Assembly (NCBI RefSeq): GCF_012726265.1
Contig: NZ_JAASAG010000003.1
Span: 110,422 to 174,421, forward strand
Direction: 5' to 3'
DNA: 64,000 bases
From: Streptomyces sp. HNM0575
GTDB taxonomy: Bacteria > Actinomycetota > Actinomycetes > Streptomycetales > Streptomycetaceae
Below, piece after piece: positions 33,452 through 42,013 of this stretch. A program made the translations under genes and the position numbers. How positions within the stretch are numbered: position 1 is the stretch's first letter; each line of letters begins with the position of its first letter. Under the pieces are notes generated by a model. The model searched no databases. It was not told the DNA's origin and worked only from the letters and a program-made list of their open reading frames with translations.

Positions 33452-34198
33452 ATGGATGAGGTCCAAGTCGTCGTCGCTCATTCCGAGCGCGCGACCCTGC
33501 GCGTCGGCGACGTCTTCCTGAAGGTGGACGCCGATCAGGCGCGCATCGACGTCGAGGTCGAGGCGATGTCCCTCGCGCCGGTCCCGACCCCGGAGGTCCT
33601 GTGGCGCAAGCCGCCCGTGCTCGCGATCGCCGCACTCCCCGGGACGACGCTCGGGCGTCTCGGCGGGCCGTCGACGGGGTCGCGGGCGGCGTGGGCCGCG
33701 GCGGGCGCCGCCATCCGGAAGCTGCACGACGCTCCGCTGCCGGCCCGGCAAGGCCAGGCGGGCCGGAGCGTCGTCGCGCTGGCGGCGGAACTCGACGACG
33801 AGTGCGAATCGCTCGTGAGGAACGGCGTCCTGCCCGCTGACCTGGTCACCCGCAACCGCCGGATCGCCGAGGCCGCGCTCCGGCCGTGGACTCCGGCGTT
33901 CACGCACGGCGACCTCCAGATCGCTCACGTCTTCGTCGACGGCGACGAGGTCACGGGCATCATCGACTGGTCCGAGGCGGGCCAGGGTGACGCCCTGTAC
34001 GACATCGCCACCTTCACGCTCGGACACGAGGAGAACCTCGACGACGTCGTCGCCGGCTACGGCACCGGCATCGACCTCGACGTGATCCAAGCGTGGTGGT
34101 CGTTGCGAAGTCTGCTGGTGGTTCGCTGGCTGATCGAGCACGGCTTCGACCCGTTCGCGCCGGGCTGTGAGGTCGACGTGCTGAGATCCCGGATGTGA
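33452..34198 (+). CDS. Aminoglycoside-phosphotransferase-fold kinase
   Basis: A 248-residue small kinase with the APH fold: N-terminal strand pair (ERATLRVGDVFLKVD with the ATP lysine), PPVLAIAALPGTTLGRL, and catalytic FTHGDLQIAHVFVDGDEV plus GIIDWSEAGQGDALYDIATF (metal Asp). The family phosphorylates antibiotics or metabolites such as homoserine or choline; the substrate is unknown. GATACT eight bases before the ATG suggests a leaderless transcript. It is convergent with the TetR gene. Confidence 0.8.
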   Translation: MDEVQVVVAHSERATLRVGDVFLKVDADQARIDVEVEAMSLAPVPTPEVLWRKPPVLAIAALPGTTLGRLGGPSTGSRAAWAAAGAAIRKLHDAPLPARQGQAGRSVVALAAELDDECESLVRNGVLPADLVTRNRRIAEAALRPWTPAFTHGDLQIAHVFVDGDEVTGIIDWSEAGQGDALYDIATFTLGHEENLDDVVAGYGTGIDLDVIQAWWSLRSLLVVRWLIEHGFDPFAPGCEVDVLRSRM

Positions 34199-34294
34199 GG
34201 CCGCGCGGGAGAAGCCCCGAAGGCCTGCGGCCCGCAGTTCGGCCAGCCGCCGTTCGGCCAGCCGCAGCTCGTGCAGGGGCTGCCCCTCCTCTCG

Positions 34295-34921
34295 TCAGGA
34301 GCCGGAAGAGGAGCCGGTTGCGGGCGCGTTGGGCGGGAGGGTCTTGAAGAAGGCCTCCGCGGCGGCTCCGACCCTGTCGCGGTCACCGGTGGTGAGGAGG
34401 TCGAGGAGGAGCCCGCGGATCGTTGCGATCAGCAGCGTCGCCGTACGCTGCGCACCAGCATCGCCACCGCCACCACCGGCATCAGTGCCCGTACGGCCGT
34501 CGCCGTTCGCCGACCCGCTGAACGCCTTGAGCGGGTCGGCCACGACATGGCCGAGGAAGTCCTCGAACAAGCCGGGCGCCTGGAGGGCCTGCCCGTAGAC
34601 GGCGAAGAACAAGCGGAACTCTCCTTCGCGGACGGGATCCGAGACGCGCGCCCACACGCGCCGCGCATAGCTCGCCAGATCCGTGCCGTCCTCGCCGGAG
34701 GGCGCGGTCTCGGCGAGGATCCGTTCGCGCAGCCGCTGCTGGACGGCCTCGATCATCCCCTCCTTGCTGCGGAAACGGTGTACGAGCGTCGTCGGCGTGA
34801 CGCCCAGCGCCGTCGCGAGCGGGCGCCAGGTCATCCCGGCGAAACCGTGCTCGACGGCGTAGCTCACGACGGCGTCGAGGAGTTCGTCGCGTCGCTGCTG
34901 GTTCACGGGCCTGCCTGCCAT
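34295..34921 (-). CDS. TetR-family transcriptional regulator
   Basis: The 208-residue protein has the TetR N-terminal HTH: RRDELLDAVVSYAVEHGFAG, WRPLATALGVTPTTLVHRF, RSKEGMIEAVQQRL (about 8-56). The ligand domain includes a Gly/Asp-rich insert (about 145-160, GDGRTGTDAGGGGG). It is divergent from the SDR gene at 35042; between them lies CCAATAATTGG, a good repressor site. Such pairs usually mean that the regulator represses the oxidoreductase and itself. Confidence 0.88.
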   Translation of the reverse strand: MAGRPVNQQRRDELLDAVVSYAVEHGFAGMTWRPLATALGVTPTTLVHRFRSKEGMIEAVQQRLRERILAETAPSGEDGTDLASYARRVWARVSDPVREGEFRLFFAVYGQALQAPGLFEDFLGHVVADPLKAFSGSANGDGRTGTDAGGGGGDAGAQRTATLLIATIRGLLLDLLTTGDRDRVGAAAEAFFKTLPPNAPATGSSSGS

Positions 34922-34960
34922 GTCCCCATCCTGTCCGCTTGCATTTCTTGCACGACCGTA

Positions 34961-34971
34961 CCAATAATTGG
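34961..34971. promoter_or_regulatory. Operator palindrome between TetR and SDR genes
   Basis: CCAATAATTGG is a perfect 11-bp palindrome in the 120-bp divergent intergenic region, with AT content far above its surroundings. It lies 40 bp from the TetR start and 71 bp from the SDR start. Confidence 0.6.
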
Positions 34972-35041
34972 AGGCACGTTGTTCCCGCTTGTCCCGTCGG
35001 CCCGTTCCACGGGATTCGACAGGATGCGACAGGAGGAGCCC

Positions 35042-35974
35042 ATGCGCGTCTTCGTCACCGGTGCGTCCGGATGGGTCGGTTCCGGCCTCGTACCGGATCT
35101 GCTCGCGCACGGTCATACGGTCGCGGCGCTCGCCCGCTCGGACCGGTCCGCGGCCGCTCTGCGGTCGGCCGGGGCCGAGGTCGTGCCGGGGTCGCTGGAC
35201 GACCTCGGCGTGCTCGGCGACGCGGCGGCGGCCGCGGACGCGGTCGTCCACCTGGGCTTCAAGCACGACATCGCGTTCGCGGGCGACTACGGCCGGGCGG
35301 CGCGCGACGACCGTGCCGTGATCGACGTGTTCGCGGAGCGGCTCTCCGGTACGGGCAAGGCGCTCGTGATCGCGTCGGGCGTGCTCGGCGTCGTCGGCGT
35401 CGGTCCCGGCGTCGTCGCCACCGAGCGGGACGGCCGCGGCGAACACGAGACGGCCGGGCCGGTCAGCGGCGGCGGGGACCGGTCCGCCACCGCGCGGTAC
35501 GTCCTCTCCCTCGCGGACCACGGGATCCGGTCGAGCGTCGTGCGTCTTCCGCCGGCCACGCACGGCACCGGCGACAACGGATTCACCGCCGCCGCGGTCG
35601 CCGCCGCCAGGAAGGCGGGCGCCTCGGCGTATGCCGAAGACGGAGCCAACCGTTGGCCCGCGGTCCACCGCGACGACGCGGCCGTACTGTTCCGGCTCGG
35701 CGCAGAGTCCGCTCCTGCCGGCTCCGTCCTGCACGCCGTCGCCGAGGAGGGCGTGCCGATCCGCGAGGTCGCCGAGGCGATCGCGGCCGGCACCGGCGTC
35801 CCCGCGATCTCCGTACCCCGGTCGGACATCGGCCGCCATCTCGGATTCCTCGGCGGCTTCTGGTCGACGGACGGGCCCGCGTCCGCGCGGCTCACCAGGG
35901 AGCGCTTCGGCTGGACGCCGACGCGCCCCACGTGGCTCGACGACCTCCGCGGAGAGTCGTACTACCGCACGTGA
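35042..35974 (+). CDS. Extended SDR / NAD(P)-dependent epimerase-like oxidoreductase
   Basis: The 310-residue protein has the Rossmann motif VFVTGASGWVGSGLV at the N-terminus (GxxGxxG, NADP type), VVHLGFKHD, and a C-terminal region with WPAVHRDDAAVLFRLGAE and SARLTRERFGWTPT. This fits atypical/extended SDRs annotated as NAD-dependent epimerase/dehydratase. The classical YxxxK is not evident. ATG 35042 follows AGGAGG. Its divergent TetR partner suggests induction by a toxic or signalling ligand. Substrate unknown. Confidence 0.85.
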   Translation: MRVFVTGASGWVGSGLVPDLLAHGHTVAALARSDRSAAALRSAGAEVVPGSLDDLGVLGDAAAAADAVVHLGFKHDIAFAGDYGRAARDDRAVIDVFAERLSGTGKALVIASGVLGVVGVGPGVVATERDGRGEHETAGPVSGGGDRSATARYVLSLADHGIRSSVVRLPPATHGTGDNGFTAAAVAAARKAGASAYAEDGANRWPAVHRDDAAVLFRLGAESAPAGSVLHAVAEEGVPIREVAEAIAAGTGVPAISVPRSDIGRHLGFLGGFWSTDGPASARLTRERFGWTPTRPTWLDDLRGESYYRT

Positions 35975-36089
35975 ACGCGCCGCGCCCCCGACCGGCTCCG
36001 GCCACCACCGGGACGCCCCCGACCACCACCGGGACGGCCGGGACCGGCTCCGCGACGGGCGCCGCCGCCCGTCTACCCGGAAGCCCGCG

Positions 36090-37718
36090 TCAGCCCAGGA
36101 GTTCGTACGCCGGCAGCGTCAGGAACTCCTCGTACTTCTCGTCGAGCGCGACCCGCAGCAGCAGATCGTGCGCCCGCCGCCACTCTCCGGCCGCGAAGGT
36201 CTCCTCGCCCAACTCCTCGCGCAGCTGCGCCAGATCCTCGTCGGCGACCCGCCGCACCAGCTCCGGCGTGACGCGGACCTCGCCCTCCGGCGCGTCGGGC
36301 AGCACCACGCCCGCGTCGACCCACTGCCAGATCTGCGAACGCGAGATCTCCGCGGTCGCGGCGTCCTCCATGAGGCCGAAGATGGCCACGGCGCCCATGC
36401 CGCGCAGCCACGCCTCGATGTAACGGGTGCCGACCTGGACGGCGTTGCGCAGGCCCGCGTACGTCGGCCTGGCGCCGGTCGAGTCGACGGCGAGCAGTTC
36501 GGCGGCCGTGACGTCGACGTCCTCGCGCAGCCGCTCCTTCTGGTTCGGGCGGTCGCCGAGCACCGCGTCGAACGACTCCTGCGCGACGGGCACCAGGTCG
36601 GGGTGGGCGACCCAGGAGCCGTCGAAGCCGTCCGCGGCCTCGCGGTCCTTGTCGGCCCGGACCTTCGCCAGGGCCTGCTCGTTGGCCTCCGGGTCGCGGC
36701 GGTTGGGGATGAAGGCGGCCATGCCGCCGATCGCGTGGGCGCCGCGCTTGTGGCAGGTGCGCACGAGCAGTTCGGTGTACGCGCGCATGAACGGGGCCGT
36801 CATCGTCACGGAGTTGCGGTCGGGCAGGACGAACTTCGCCCCCGCGTCACGGAAGTTCTTGACGATGGAGAAGAGGTAGTCCCAGCGTCCGGCGTTCAGC
36901 CCCGAGGCGTGGTCGCGCAGTTCGTAGAGGATCTCCTCCATCTCGTACGCGGCGGTGATCGTCTCGATCAGCACCGTGGCGCGGACGGTGCCCTGCGGGA
37001 TGCCGCAGTAGTCCTGGGCGAAGACGAAGATCTCGTTCCACAGCCGCGCTTCGAGGTGCGATTCGAGCTTGGGCAGATAGAAGTACGGGCCCTTGCCCAA
37101 GTCGAGGAGCCGCCGGGCGTTGTGGAAGAAGTAGAGGCCGAAGTCGACGAGTGCGCCCGGCACTTGCTCTCCGTCCACGCGCAGATGACGCTCGTCGAGG
37201 TGCCAGCCGCGTGGGCGCATCACGACGGCCGGCATCTTCTCGGCCGGGCCCAGCGCATAGGACTTGCCGGAGTTCTCGTCGGTGAAGTCGATGGTGCGCT
37301 CATAGGCGGAGATCAGATTGAGCTGACCGCCGACGACGTTCTCCCACGTCGGCGCGGAGGCGTCCTCGAAGTCGGCGAGCCACACCTTGGCGCCGGAGTT
37401 GCACGCGTTGACGGTCATCTTGCGGTCGGTGGGGCCGGTGATCTCCACACGGCGGTCCTGCAACGCCTCCGGGCAGTCGGCCACCCGCCAGTCGCCGTCC
37501 CGGATGTGCGCGGTGTCGGGGAGGAAGTCCAGGGACGAGGTGCGGGCGATCTCCGCCCGCCGCTCCGCGCGCTGTGCCGTCAACTCGTCGCGGACGGGCG
37601 TGAACCGGCGGTGGAGGGCCGTCAGGAAGTCCAGAGCCTCCCCGGTCAGCACCTCCTCCTGGCGCTCCACGGGAGTCGCATCGACGATTTCGACGGCGGA
37701 GGGCGCTCCTGCGGGCAT
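36090..37718 (-). CDS. aceB: Malate synthase A
   Basis: Condenses glyoxylate with acetyl-CoA to malate. The 542-residue protein has malate synthase A signatures: LLVRTCHKRGAHAIGGMAAF, RPRGWHLDERHLRVDGE, LPKLESHLEARLWNEIF and the C-terminal GTRYIEAWLRGMGAVAIFG plus EDAATAEISRSQIWQW. The ATG at 37718 lies eight bases after AAGGAG; a GTG three codons earlier overlaps the ribosome site and is rejected. Its leader carries the paired AllR-type operator 130 bp upstream, so it is tied to glyoxylate from allantoin rather than to acetate alone. No isocitrate lyase is seen nearby. Confidence 0.93.
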   Translation of the reverse strand: MPAGAPSAVEIVDATPVERQEEVLTGEALDFLTALHRRFTPVRDELTAQRAERRAEIARTSSLDFLPDTAHIRDGDWRVADCPEALQDRRVEITGPTDRKMTVNACNSGAKVWLADFEDASAPTWENVVGGQLNLISAYERTIDFTDENSGKSYALGPAEKMPAVVMRPRGWHLDERHLRVDGEQVPGALVDFGLYFFHNARRLLDLGKGPYFYLPKLESHLEARLWNEIFVFAQDYCGIPQGTVRATVLIETITAAYEMEEILYELRDHASGLNAGRWDYLFSIVKNFRDAGAKFVLPDRNSVTMTAPFMRAYTELLVRTCHKRGAHAIGGMAAFIPNRRDPEANEQALAKVRADKDREAADGFDGSWVAHPDLVPVAQESFDAVLGDRPNQKERLREDVDVTAAELLAVDSTGARPTYAGLRNAVQVGTRYIEAWLRGMGAVAIFGLMEDAATAEISRSQIWQWVDAGVVLPDAPEGEVRVTPELVRRVADEDLAQLREELGEETFAAGEWRRAHDLLLRVALDEKYEEFLTLPAYELLG

Positions 37719-37847
37719 GGTGGTCACTCCTTAAGGGCGGCGGCGTGCGGTCACGGCCGCCGGATCGCGTGCTTACCGGCACGGAGTGCCGCTGGCCGGG
37801 CGGCGCTCGTGTCAGGGCTCCGGTCTCCCGCCGGGAGGCGCAGAACC

Positions 37848-37883
37848 TTCTGAACAGTGGATACTAGTTTCCTCATAGTGGAA
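37848..37883. promoter_or_regulatory. Paired 15-bp operator upstream of aceB (AllR-type)
   Basis: TTCTGAACAGTGGAT (37848-37862) and TTCCTCATAGTGGAA (37869-37883) are separated by six bases, as before hyi and allB. The second half-pair is a clean TTCC-N7-GGAA palindrome. Confidence 0.75.
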
Positions 37884-37952
37884 CAATCAAGAGTCTGTCG
37901 ATGTCGAGACATCTCTTGTCTCCGTGGCCCCGCGGTGCCTGGCCCGGAGTGC

Positions 37953-38043
37953 CAGCCGTAACGGGCAGCCGTAACGGGCAGCCGTAACGGGCAGCCGTAA
38001 CGGGCAGGCGGGACGGGCGGGTGTAACGGGCGGGCGGGACGGT
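37953..38043. repeat. 13-bp tandem repeat (CAGCCGTAACGGG), about seven copies
   Basis: Four perfect units start at 37953, 37966, 37979 and 37992, followed by three degenerate ones to 38043. They lie between aceB and the MocA-like gene, upstream of the aceB operator. Each unit contains CCGTAACGG, itself partly palindromic. Confidence 0.9.
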
Positions 38044-38168
38044 GGAGATGAACGGCTGGGTTCCGCGGCCGTACGGGGGCAAACTTCCGCGGCGGGGCGG
38101 ACCGGGCCAAGCGGCGGCCCGCCGGATCCGGTTGAGACGGGGCGCGGCGGCGCACGGGCTCCGAGGTT

Positions 38169-38813
38169 TCAAGAGCCCGATTCGGTGCGGCGCTTGAGCC
38201 GTTCCAGGTCCTCAGGGGTGTCGATGTCGGCAGGGTCTGCGATGTCACCGCACTCGACCAGCACGATCTCGTCCTCCCGCGCGCGCAGATACGCCCGCGC
38301 TCCCTGGTCGCCCTCCGCGCCCTTCGCGACCCCCGCCCAGTGGTCCGCCCCGAACAGGACGGGATGCCCCCGGCGCCCCTCGTACGAGGCGGAGGCGAGC
38401 GTCGCAGTGGAGCGGCAGGCGGAGCGCACGCGTACGACCGCGCCGGTGCCGACCCCCGGCTGGTCGACGAGCAGGATCAGCGCGGCGTCCGTGCCCGTAC
38501 CGGTGAGGGAGTCCAGGCCGAGCCGCAGCGAGGAGCCCATGCCCGACTCCCAGTACGGGTTGTCCAGCACGGTGCAGCCCGAGAGTTCGGCCCGCGCCCG
38601 CACCTGGCCCGCGGCGGCGCCGAGCACCACGTGCACGCGGTCGCAGCCGCCGGCGCGCAGGGTGCGCACGGCGTGCTCGACCAGCGGCCGTCCGCGCAGC
38701 GGCAGCATCGCCTTGGGCCGCCCGCCCAGGCGGCGCCCGCCGCCTGCGGCCAGCAGCAGCCCGGCCACCGCGGGGGCGGCCGGGCCTTCCGCCTCGTCCC
38801 GCCAGGTCGTCAT
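38169..38813 (-). CDS. MocA-like molybdenum-cofactor nucleotidyltransferase
   Basis: The 214-residue protein has the nucleotidyltransferase P-loop-like LLLAAGGGRRLGGRPKAMLPL, GCDRVHVVLGAAAGQV, LILLVDQPGVG (metal Asp) and GRRGHPVLFGADHW. This is the MobA/MocA fold; with XdhC in the same region it most likely makes molybdopterin cytosine dinucleotide for a xanthine dehydrogenase-type enzyme. It lies downstream of nothing on its strand and has a repetitive leader (TCGTCATCTCGG-like). Confidence 0.85.
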   Translation of the reverse strand: MTTWRDEAEGPAAPAVAGLLLAAGGGRRLGGRPKAMLPLRGRPLVEHAVRTLRAGGCDRVHVVLGAAAGQVRARAELSGCTVLDNPYWESGMGSSLRLGLDSLTGTGTDAALILLVDQPGVGTGAVVRVRSACRSTATLASASYEGRRGHPVLFGADHWAGVAKGAEGDQGARAYLRAREDEIVLVECGDIADPADIDTPEDLERLKRRTESGS

Positions 38814-39172
38814 GCGGACCTCATCTCGGTCGTCATCTCGGTCGTCCCGGTGTTCTCGTTCGTCCCGCTCGTCGTTCTCGTTCGTCTTCCGTGTTCCCGG
38901 CAGTGTCCGGCGGGTGCCGTCCCGCAGGACGGATCCGTACGCTGTCCTCTTGCGCCCGTCCTGTACGCCTGTACGTGCGCGCCGTATGCCGGGCCTCTAT
39001 TTCGCCCGATTGTGTACGAGCCGTGCAAGGCGTTGCGAAGTTGACGTTGCGCGCCCCTAATTTCGCCCTCCGTGTGGCGCGATATGCGGAGAGTGGCGTT
39101 TACTTGGTCGGGCCGGTCGCCTTCGGTCCTGTGGGGGAGCGACGAACGGCATCATCTCTGTGGGGGAGAACC
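38814..39172. other. Non-coding gap between MocA-like and DUF5955 genes
   Basis: Bases 38820-38890 are a low-complexity TCG/TTC-rich stretch with repeated CATCTCGGTCGT. CTCCG and CGGAG (39068-39092) form an inverted repeat. TGTGGGGGAG occurs twice (39130 and 39159), the second being the ribosome site of the next gene. Confidence 0.4.
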
Positions 39173-39511
39173 GTGGTGCGAAGCGATGCTGTGGGGCAGC
39201 GTGCGATACGAGTGGCGGACGGCGCGGAGGATCCGCGCGTCGCCGGTCTGAGCGCCTCCGTGGCCCGGCTCAGGGCCGAACTGGACGCCTACCCCGCCCG
39301 GTTGCACGACAGGCAAGCCGCCGAGGACGAGCTCGACGCGCTCGACACCCAGGTCGCCGGGGGCGCGCCCGCGGCCGAAGGCCTGCGTCATTCCCTGCTG
39401 CTCATCGTCGCCGCCGTCGGCTCGGTGAGCGCCCTCGCGGAAGCGCTCTCCAGCTTGCGGAACGCGATCGAGCTCTTCGGTGAGCCGTCGGGCTTCCGGC
39501 GCGTCAACTGA
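39173..39511 (+). CDS. DUF5955-type small protein
   Basis: A 112-residue actinobacterial protein. DPRVAGLSASVARLRAELDA, RQAAEDELDALDTQVAGG, LRHSLLLIVAAVGSVSALAE and LRNAIELFGEP match the streptomycete DUF5955 family, an all-helical protein of unknown function. GTG 39173 lies five bases after GGGGGAG; a second GTG follows immediately. It stands alone between two repeat-rich gaps. Confidence 0.65.
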   Translation: MVRSDAVGQRAIRVADGAEDPRVAGLSASVARLRAELDAYPARLHDRQAAEDELDALDTQVAGGAPAAEGLRHSLLLIVAAVGSVSALAEALSSLRNAIELFGEPSGFRRVN

Positions 39512-40036
39512 CGGTAGGCCGAGAGGTCCGCTGACGGGCGGCTGACCGTCGGCTGACGGGCGAACCCGCGGGCCGACCACGGAAGTTCACCGGTTCCGGC
39601 CTCTCCGGCCTCGGGCTTCTCCGGCCTCGGGCTTCTCCGGCCTCCGGCCGGTTCCGTACGGACGTCTCCTGGCACCCCTCCGCTGAAGCGAGCCGGGGTT
39701 CCCAGCCGGGAGCCCGCCGCCGGTCCCCGCGTGCGCCGTCCCGAGTCGCCGCCGCCGTCGCGCCGTTCCCCGCTTCCCGTACGCCCGCAAAGGGCGCGGG
39801 CCGAATCGAGTCCCGCCCGGGGCGCTTCCGGCTGCCCGGCTCCTGGCCGCCGCAACCCGGAAGAGACGGATGTAAGGAATCCGTCCGAGTCCTTACGCAC
39901 AGCGGACGCCGGGACCGAACTGCTGGCCCGTGGCGAGCCGTTCGGGCCAGCGTGGTGGAGCGATGAGAGCGCGGGGGCAGGCCGTCCGGTCCATCGGGTT
40001 CATCGGAACAGCCATCACGCGGAAGCGAGGACCCAA
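39512..40036. other. Repeat-containing non-coding gap
   Basis: CTCCGGCCTCGGGCTT is repeated in tandem at 39603 and 39619, flanked by related degenerate units. GGCTGAC motifs recur at 39530-39560. An open frame crosses part of the gap but looks like spurious high-GC sequence. The ribosome site of the DUF1996 gene is near 40025. Confidence 0.4.
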
Positions 40037-41086
40037 GTGCGGGCTCACAAACGGAACAAGACCCGGCGCAACGCCGTCACGGCGGCCGTCGCGCTACTGC
40101 TCTCCGGCGGCGGCGTCGCAGTCGTCAGCGCGACCGCCAACGCCGGGCAGCACACCGGACATCCGGCTGCGCAGGCAGGCGGCGCACACGGCCACACCGG
40201 GCAGGACGCCCCGGTCGGCAGCGACTTCGTCGACATCACGCAGGTCCCGGACAACGTCAGGAAGCCCGGGAACGCCCCCGGCGCCTCGACCGGCACCTTC
40301 ACCTCGTCCTGCGGCACCAACGCGGAGGGCCGGCACAACTCGGACAACGTGATCGTGGCTCCGGGCGTGGGCAACGGCGCACACCACACCCACGACTACG
40401 TCGGCAACAAGCAGGTAGACGCCGGCTCGACCGACGAGTCGCTCGCCGCGCAGGGCACCACCTGCACCAACGGCGACCAGTCCACCTACTACTGGCCGGT
40501 GCTCCGCGACCGCAGGCGACAGGGCGAGGACGCGGACAAGCCCGGCGGCGGTGCCGAGGACAACGTCGGCTCCGTCATCGAACCGGCCGGCGTCGATCTC
40601 ACCTTCCGCGGAAGCCCCCGGGGCGACGTCGTCGCCATGCCGCGCTTCCTGCGGATCATCACCGGCGACGCGAAGGCCTCCACGAACGGAGGTGCCAACG
40701 CCAACGCCTCCTGGTCCTGCACCGGTTTCGAGGACAAGGTCCAGCTCAAGGACAAGTATCCGATCTGCCCCGACGGCAGCAGGGTCGTGCGGACCGCGTC
40801 CTTCCAGAGCTGCTGGGACGGCAAGAACACCGACAGCGCCGACCACCGGGCCCACGTGGCCTTCGCCGGGGCCGACGGATCGTGCCCCGGCGGCTTCAAG
40901 GCCGTCCCGCAGCTGGTCCAGCGATTGACGTACGACGTCCCCGACGCACCCGACTTCGCCGTGGACAGCTTCCCCGAGCAGAAGCACAAGCCGGTCACCG
41001 ACCACGGTGACTTCATCAACGTCATGACGGACGACCTCATGAACCAGGCCGTGGACTGCATCAACTCCGGCAGGCGGTGCGGCTGA
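40037..41086 (+). CDS. Secreted DUF1996 protein
   Basis: A GTG-started 349-residue protein with a Sec signal peptide ([11 protein letters not shown], then [20 protein letters not shown], cleavage near ANA). The mature part is DUF1996: [58 protein letters not shown] and [16 protein letters not shown]1996 proteins are extracellular in actinomycetes and fungi, often with carbohydrate-binding or biomass-induced genes. The conserved His-rich NGAHHTHDY could bind metal. It precedes a CBM2 protein on the same strand. Confidence 0.85.
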   Translation: MRAHKRNKTRRNAVTAAVALLLSGGGVAVVSATANAGQHTGHPAAQAGGAHGHTGQDAPVGSDFVDITQVPDNVRKPGNAPGASTGTFTSSCGTNAEGRHNSDNVIVAPGVGNGAHHTHDYVGNKQVDAGSTDESLAAQGTTCTNGDQSTYYWPVLRDRRRQGEDADKPGGGAEDNVGSVIEPAGVDLTFRGSPRGDVVAMPRFLRIITGDAKASTNGGANANASWSCTGFEDKVQLKDKYPICPDGSRVVRTASFQSCWDGKNTDSADHRAHVAFAGADGSCPGGFKAVPQLVQRLTYDVPDAPDFAVDSFPEQKHKPVTDHGDFINVMTDDLMNQAVDCINSGRRCG

Positions 41087-41280
41087 CGGCGCAGTCCCGC
41101 GCCGGGCTCCTGCGCCGGGCTCCTGCTCCGGGCACCCGCGCCGGGCTCCCGCCCCCGGGACCGGCGTCCTGCGAGCCACGTTCCCTCTGTCCGCGCCTCC
41201 CCATGAGGGCGGGAGGCGGCTGCCGTTGCGCGCCGCCTCCCGCCGCCCGGCTTCCACGACCGCGAAAGAGGTTGTCGAGA

Positions 41281-41964
41281 GTGGACGAGTACGGATCATC
41301 CTGGGCGCCGAGGCGCCGCCGCCCGAACTCCCGGGCGCTGACGCGTGCGTTGCGTGCGCTGGCGCGTGCCGTACCCGCGGGAGCCGGCGCGGTCCTGGTG
41401 ATGCTGCTGGCGATGACGGTGGTGCTCCAGCAGACCGGCGCCTGGCCGTTCGAGCGCAAGGACGCCCCGCCTTCCCGGTCCGTGCCCGACGCCCGGCTGC
41501 CCCTGCCGCCCCCGGGCAGCGCCTCCGGCGGCCCGCGGTCCGGCGGAGAGGGGAGTGCGCGGACGAGCGCGCCTCCTGACGGTACGGAGACGGAGACGAG
41601 CCCGCCCTCCGGCGGTCCCGCTAGGTCCGCCCCCGCCGGGTCCGGTGCCGGCGAAGGCGCGGGCGACTGCGGTTGCCGGGCCGTCTGGCACGTGGACGGC
41701 CGGCCGGAGGGCTTCGACGCGACGGTGCGGATCACGAACACCGGCGAAGTCCCCTTCCGCGGCTGGCGGATCGACTGGACGTGGCCGGACGGGCAGCGGC
41801 TGGTCATGGGCCGGAACGCCCGGTTCCAGGAGTCGGGCGCGAGCGTCACCGTGCGGAACAACAGCGGCAATGCGGAGGTTCCGGCGGGCGCTTCGACGAC
41901 GTTCGATCTCCGGGCCGCCGGAAGCGGAAGTCCCGCACCACGCCTCACCTGTCACGTCCTCTGA
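41281..41964 (+). CDS. Membrane-anchored CBM2 (cellulose/chitin-binding) protein without catalytic domain
   Basis: The 227-residue protein starts with a basic segment (RRRRPNSRALTRALRALARA) and a single membrane helix (AGAGAVLVMLLAMTVVLQQ, about 37-55), then a Pro/Ser/Gly linker (about 60-128), then a family-2 carbohydrate-binding module: CRAVWHVDGRPEGFDATVRI, FRGWRIDWTWPDGQRL, WT.P.G aromatic strip and VPAGASTTFDLRA. No hydrolase domain is attached. GTG 41281 is preceded by AGAGG. It follows the DUF1996 gene by 194 bp, suggesting a common role at the cell surface in plant or fungal polysaccharide contact. Confidence 0.8.
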   Translation: MDEYGSSWAPRRRRPNSRALTRALRALARAVPAGAGAVLVMLLAMTVVLQQTGAWPFERKDAPPSRSVPDARLPLPPPGSASGGPRSGGEGSARTSAPPDGTETETSPPSGGPARSAPAGSGAGEGAGDCGCRAVWHVDGRPEGFDATVRITNTGEVPFRGWRIDWTWPDGQRLVMGRNARFQESGASVTVRNNSGNAEVPAGASTTFDLRAAGSGSPAPRLTCHVL

Positions 41965-42013
41965 CACGGCATGGGCGCGTGCCGCGCGTGCGCGTCCCCT
42001 GCGCCGCCCGCCG

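Noticed and set aside
37960..38043. Riboswitch or structured leader for aceB
   Set aside because: The region is a simple tandem repeat upstream of the operator; no conserved riboswitch core was recognised.
39731..40036. Upstream extension of the DUF1996 protein by about 100 residues
   Set aside because: It would bury a perfect signal peptide inside the protein; the extension is Arg/Pro-rich noise over a repeat-containing gap.
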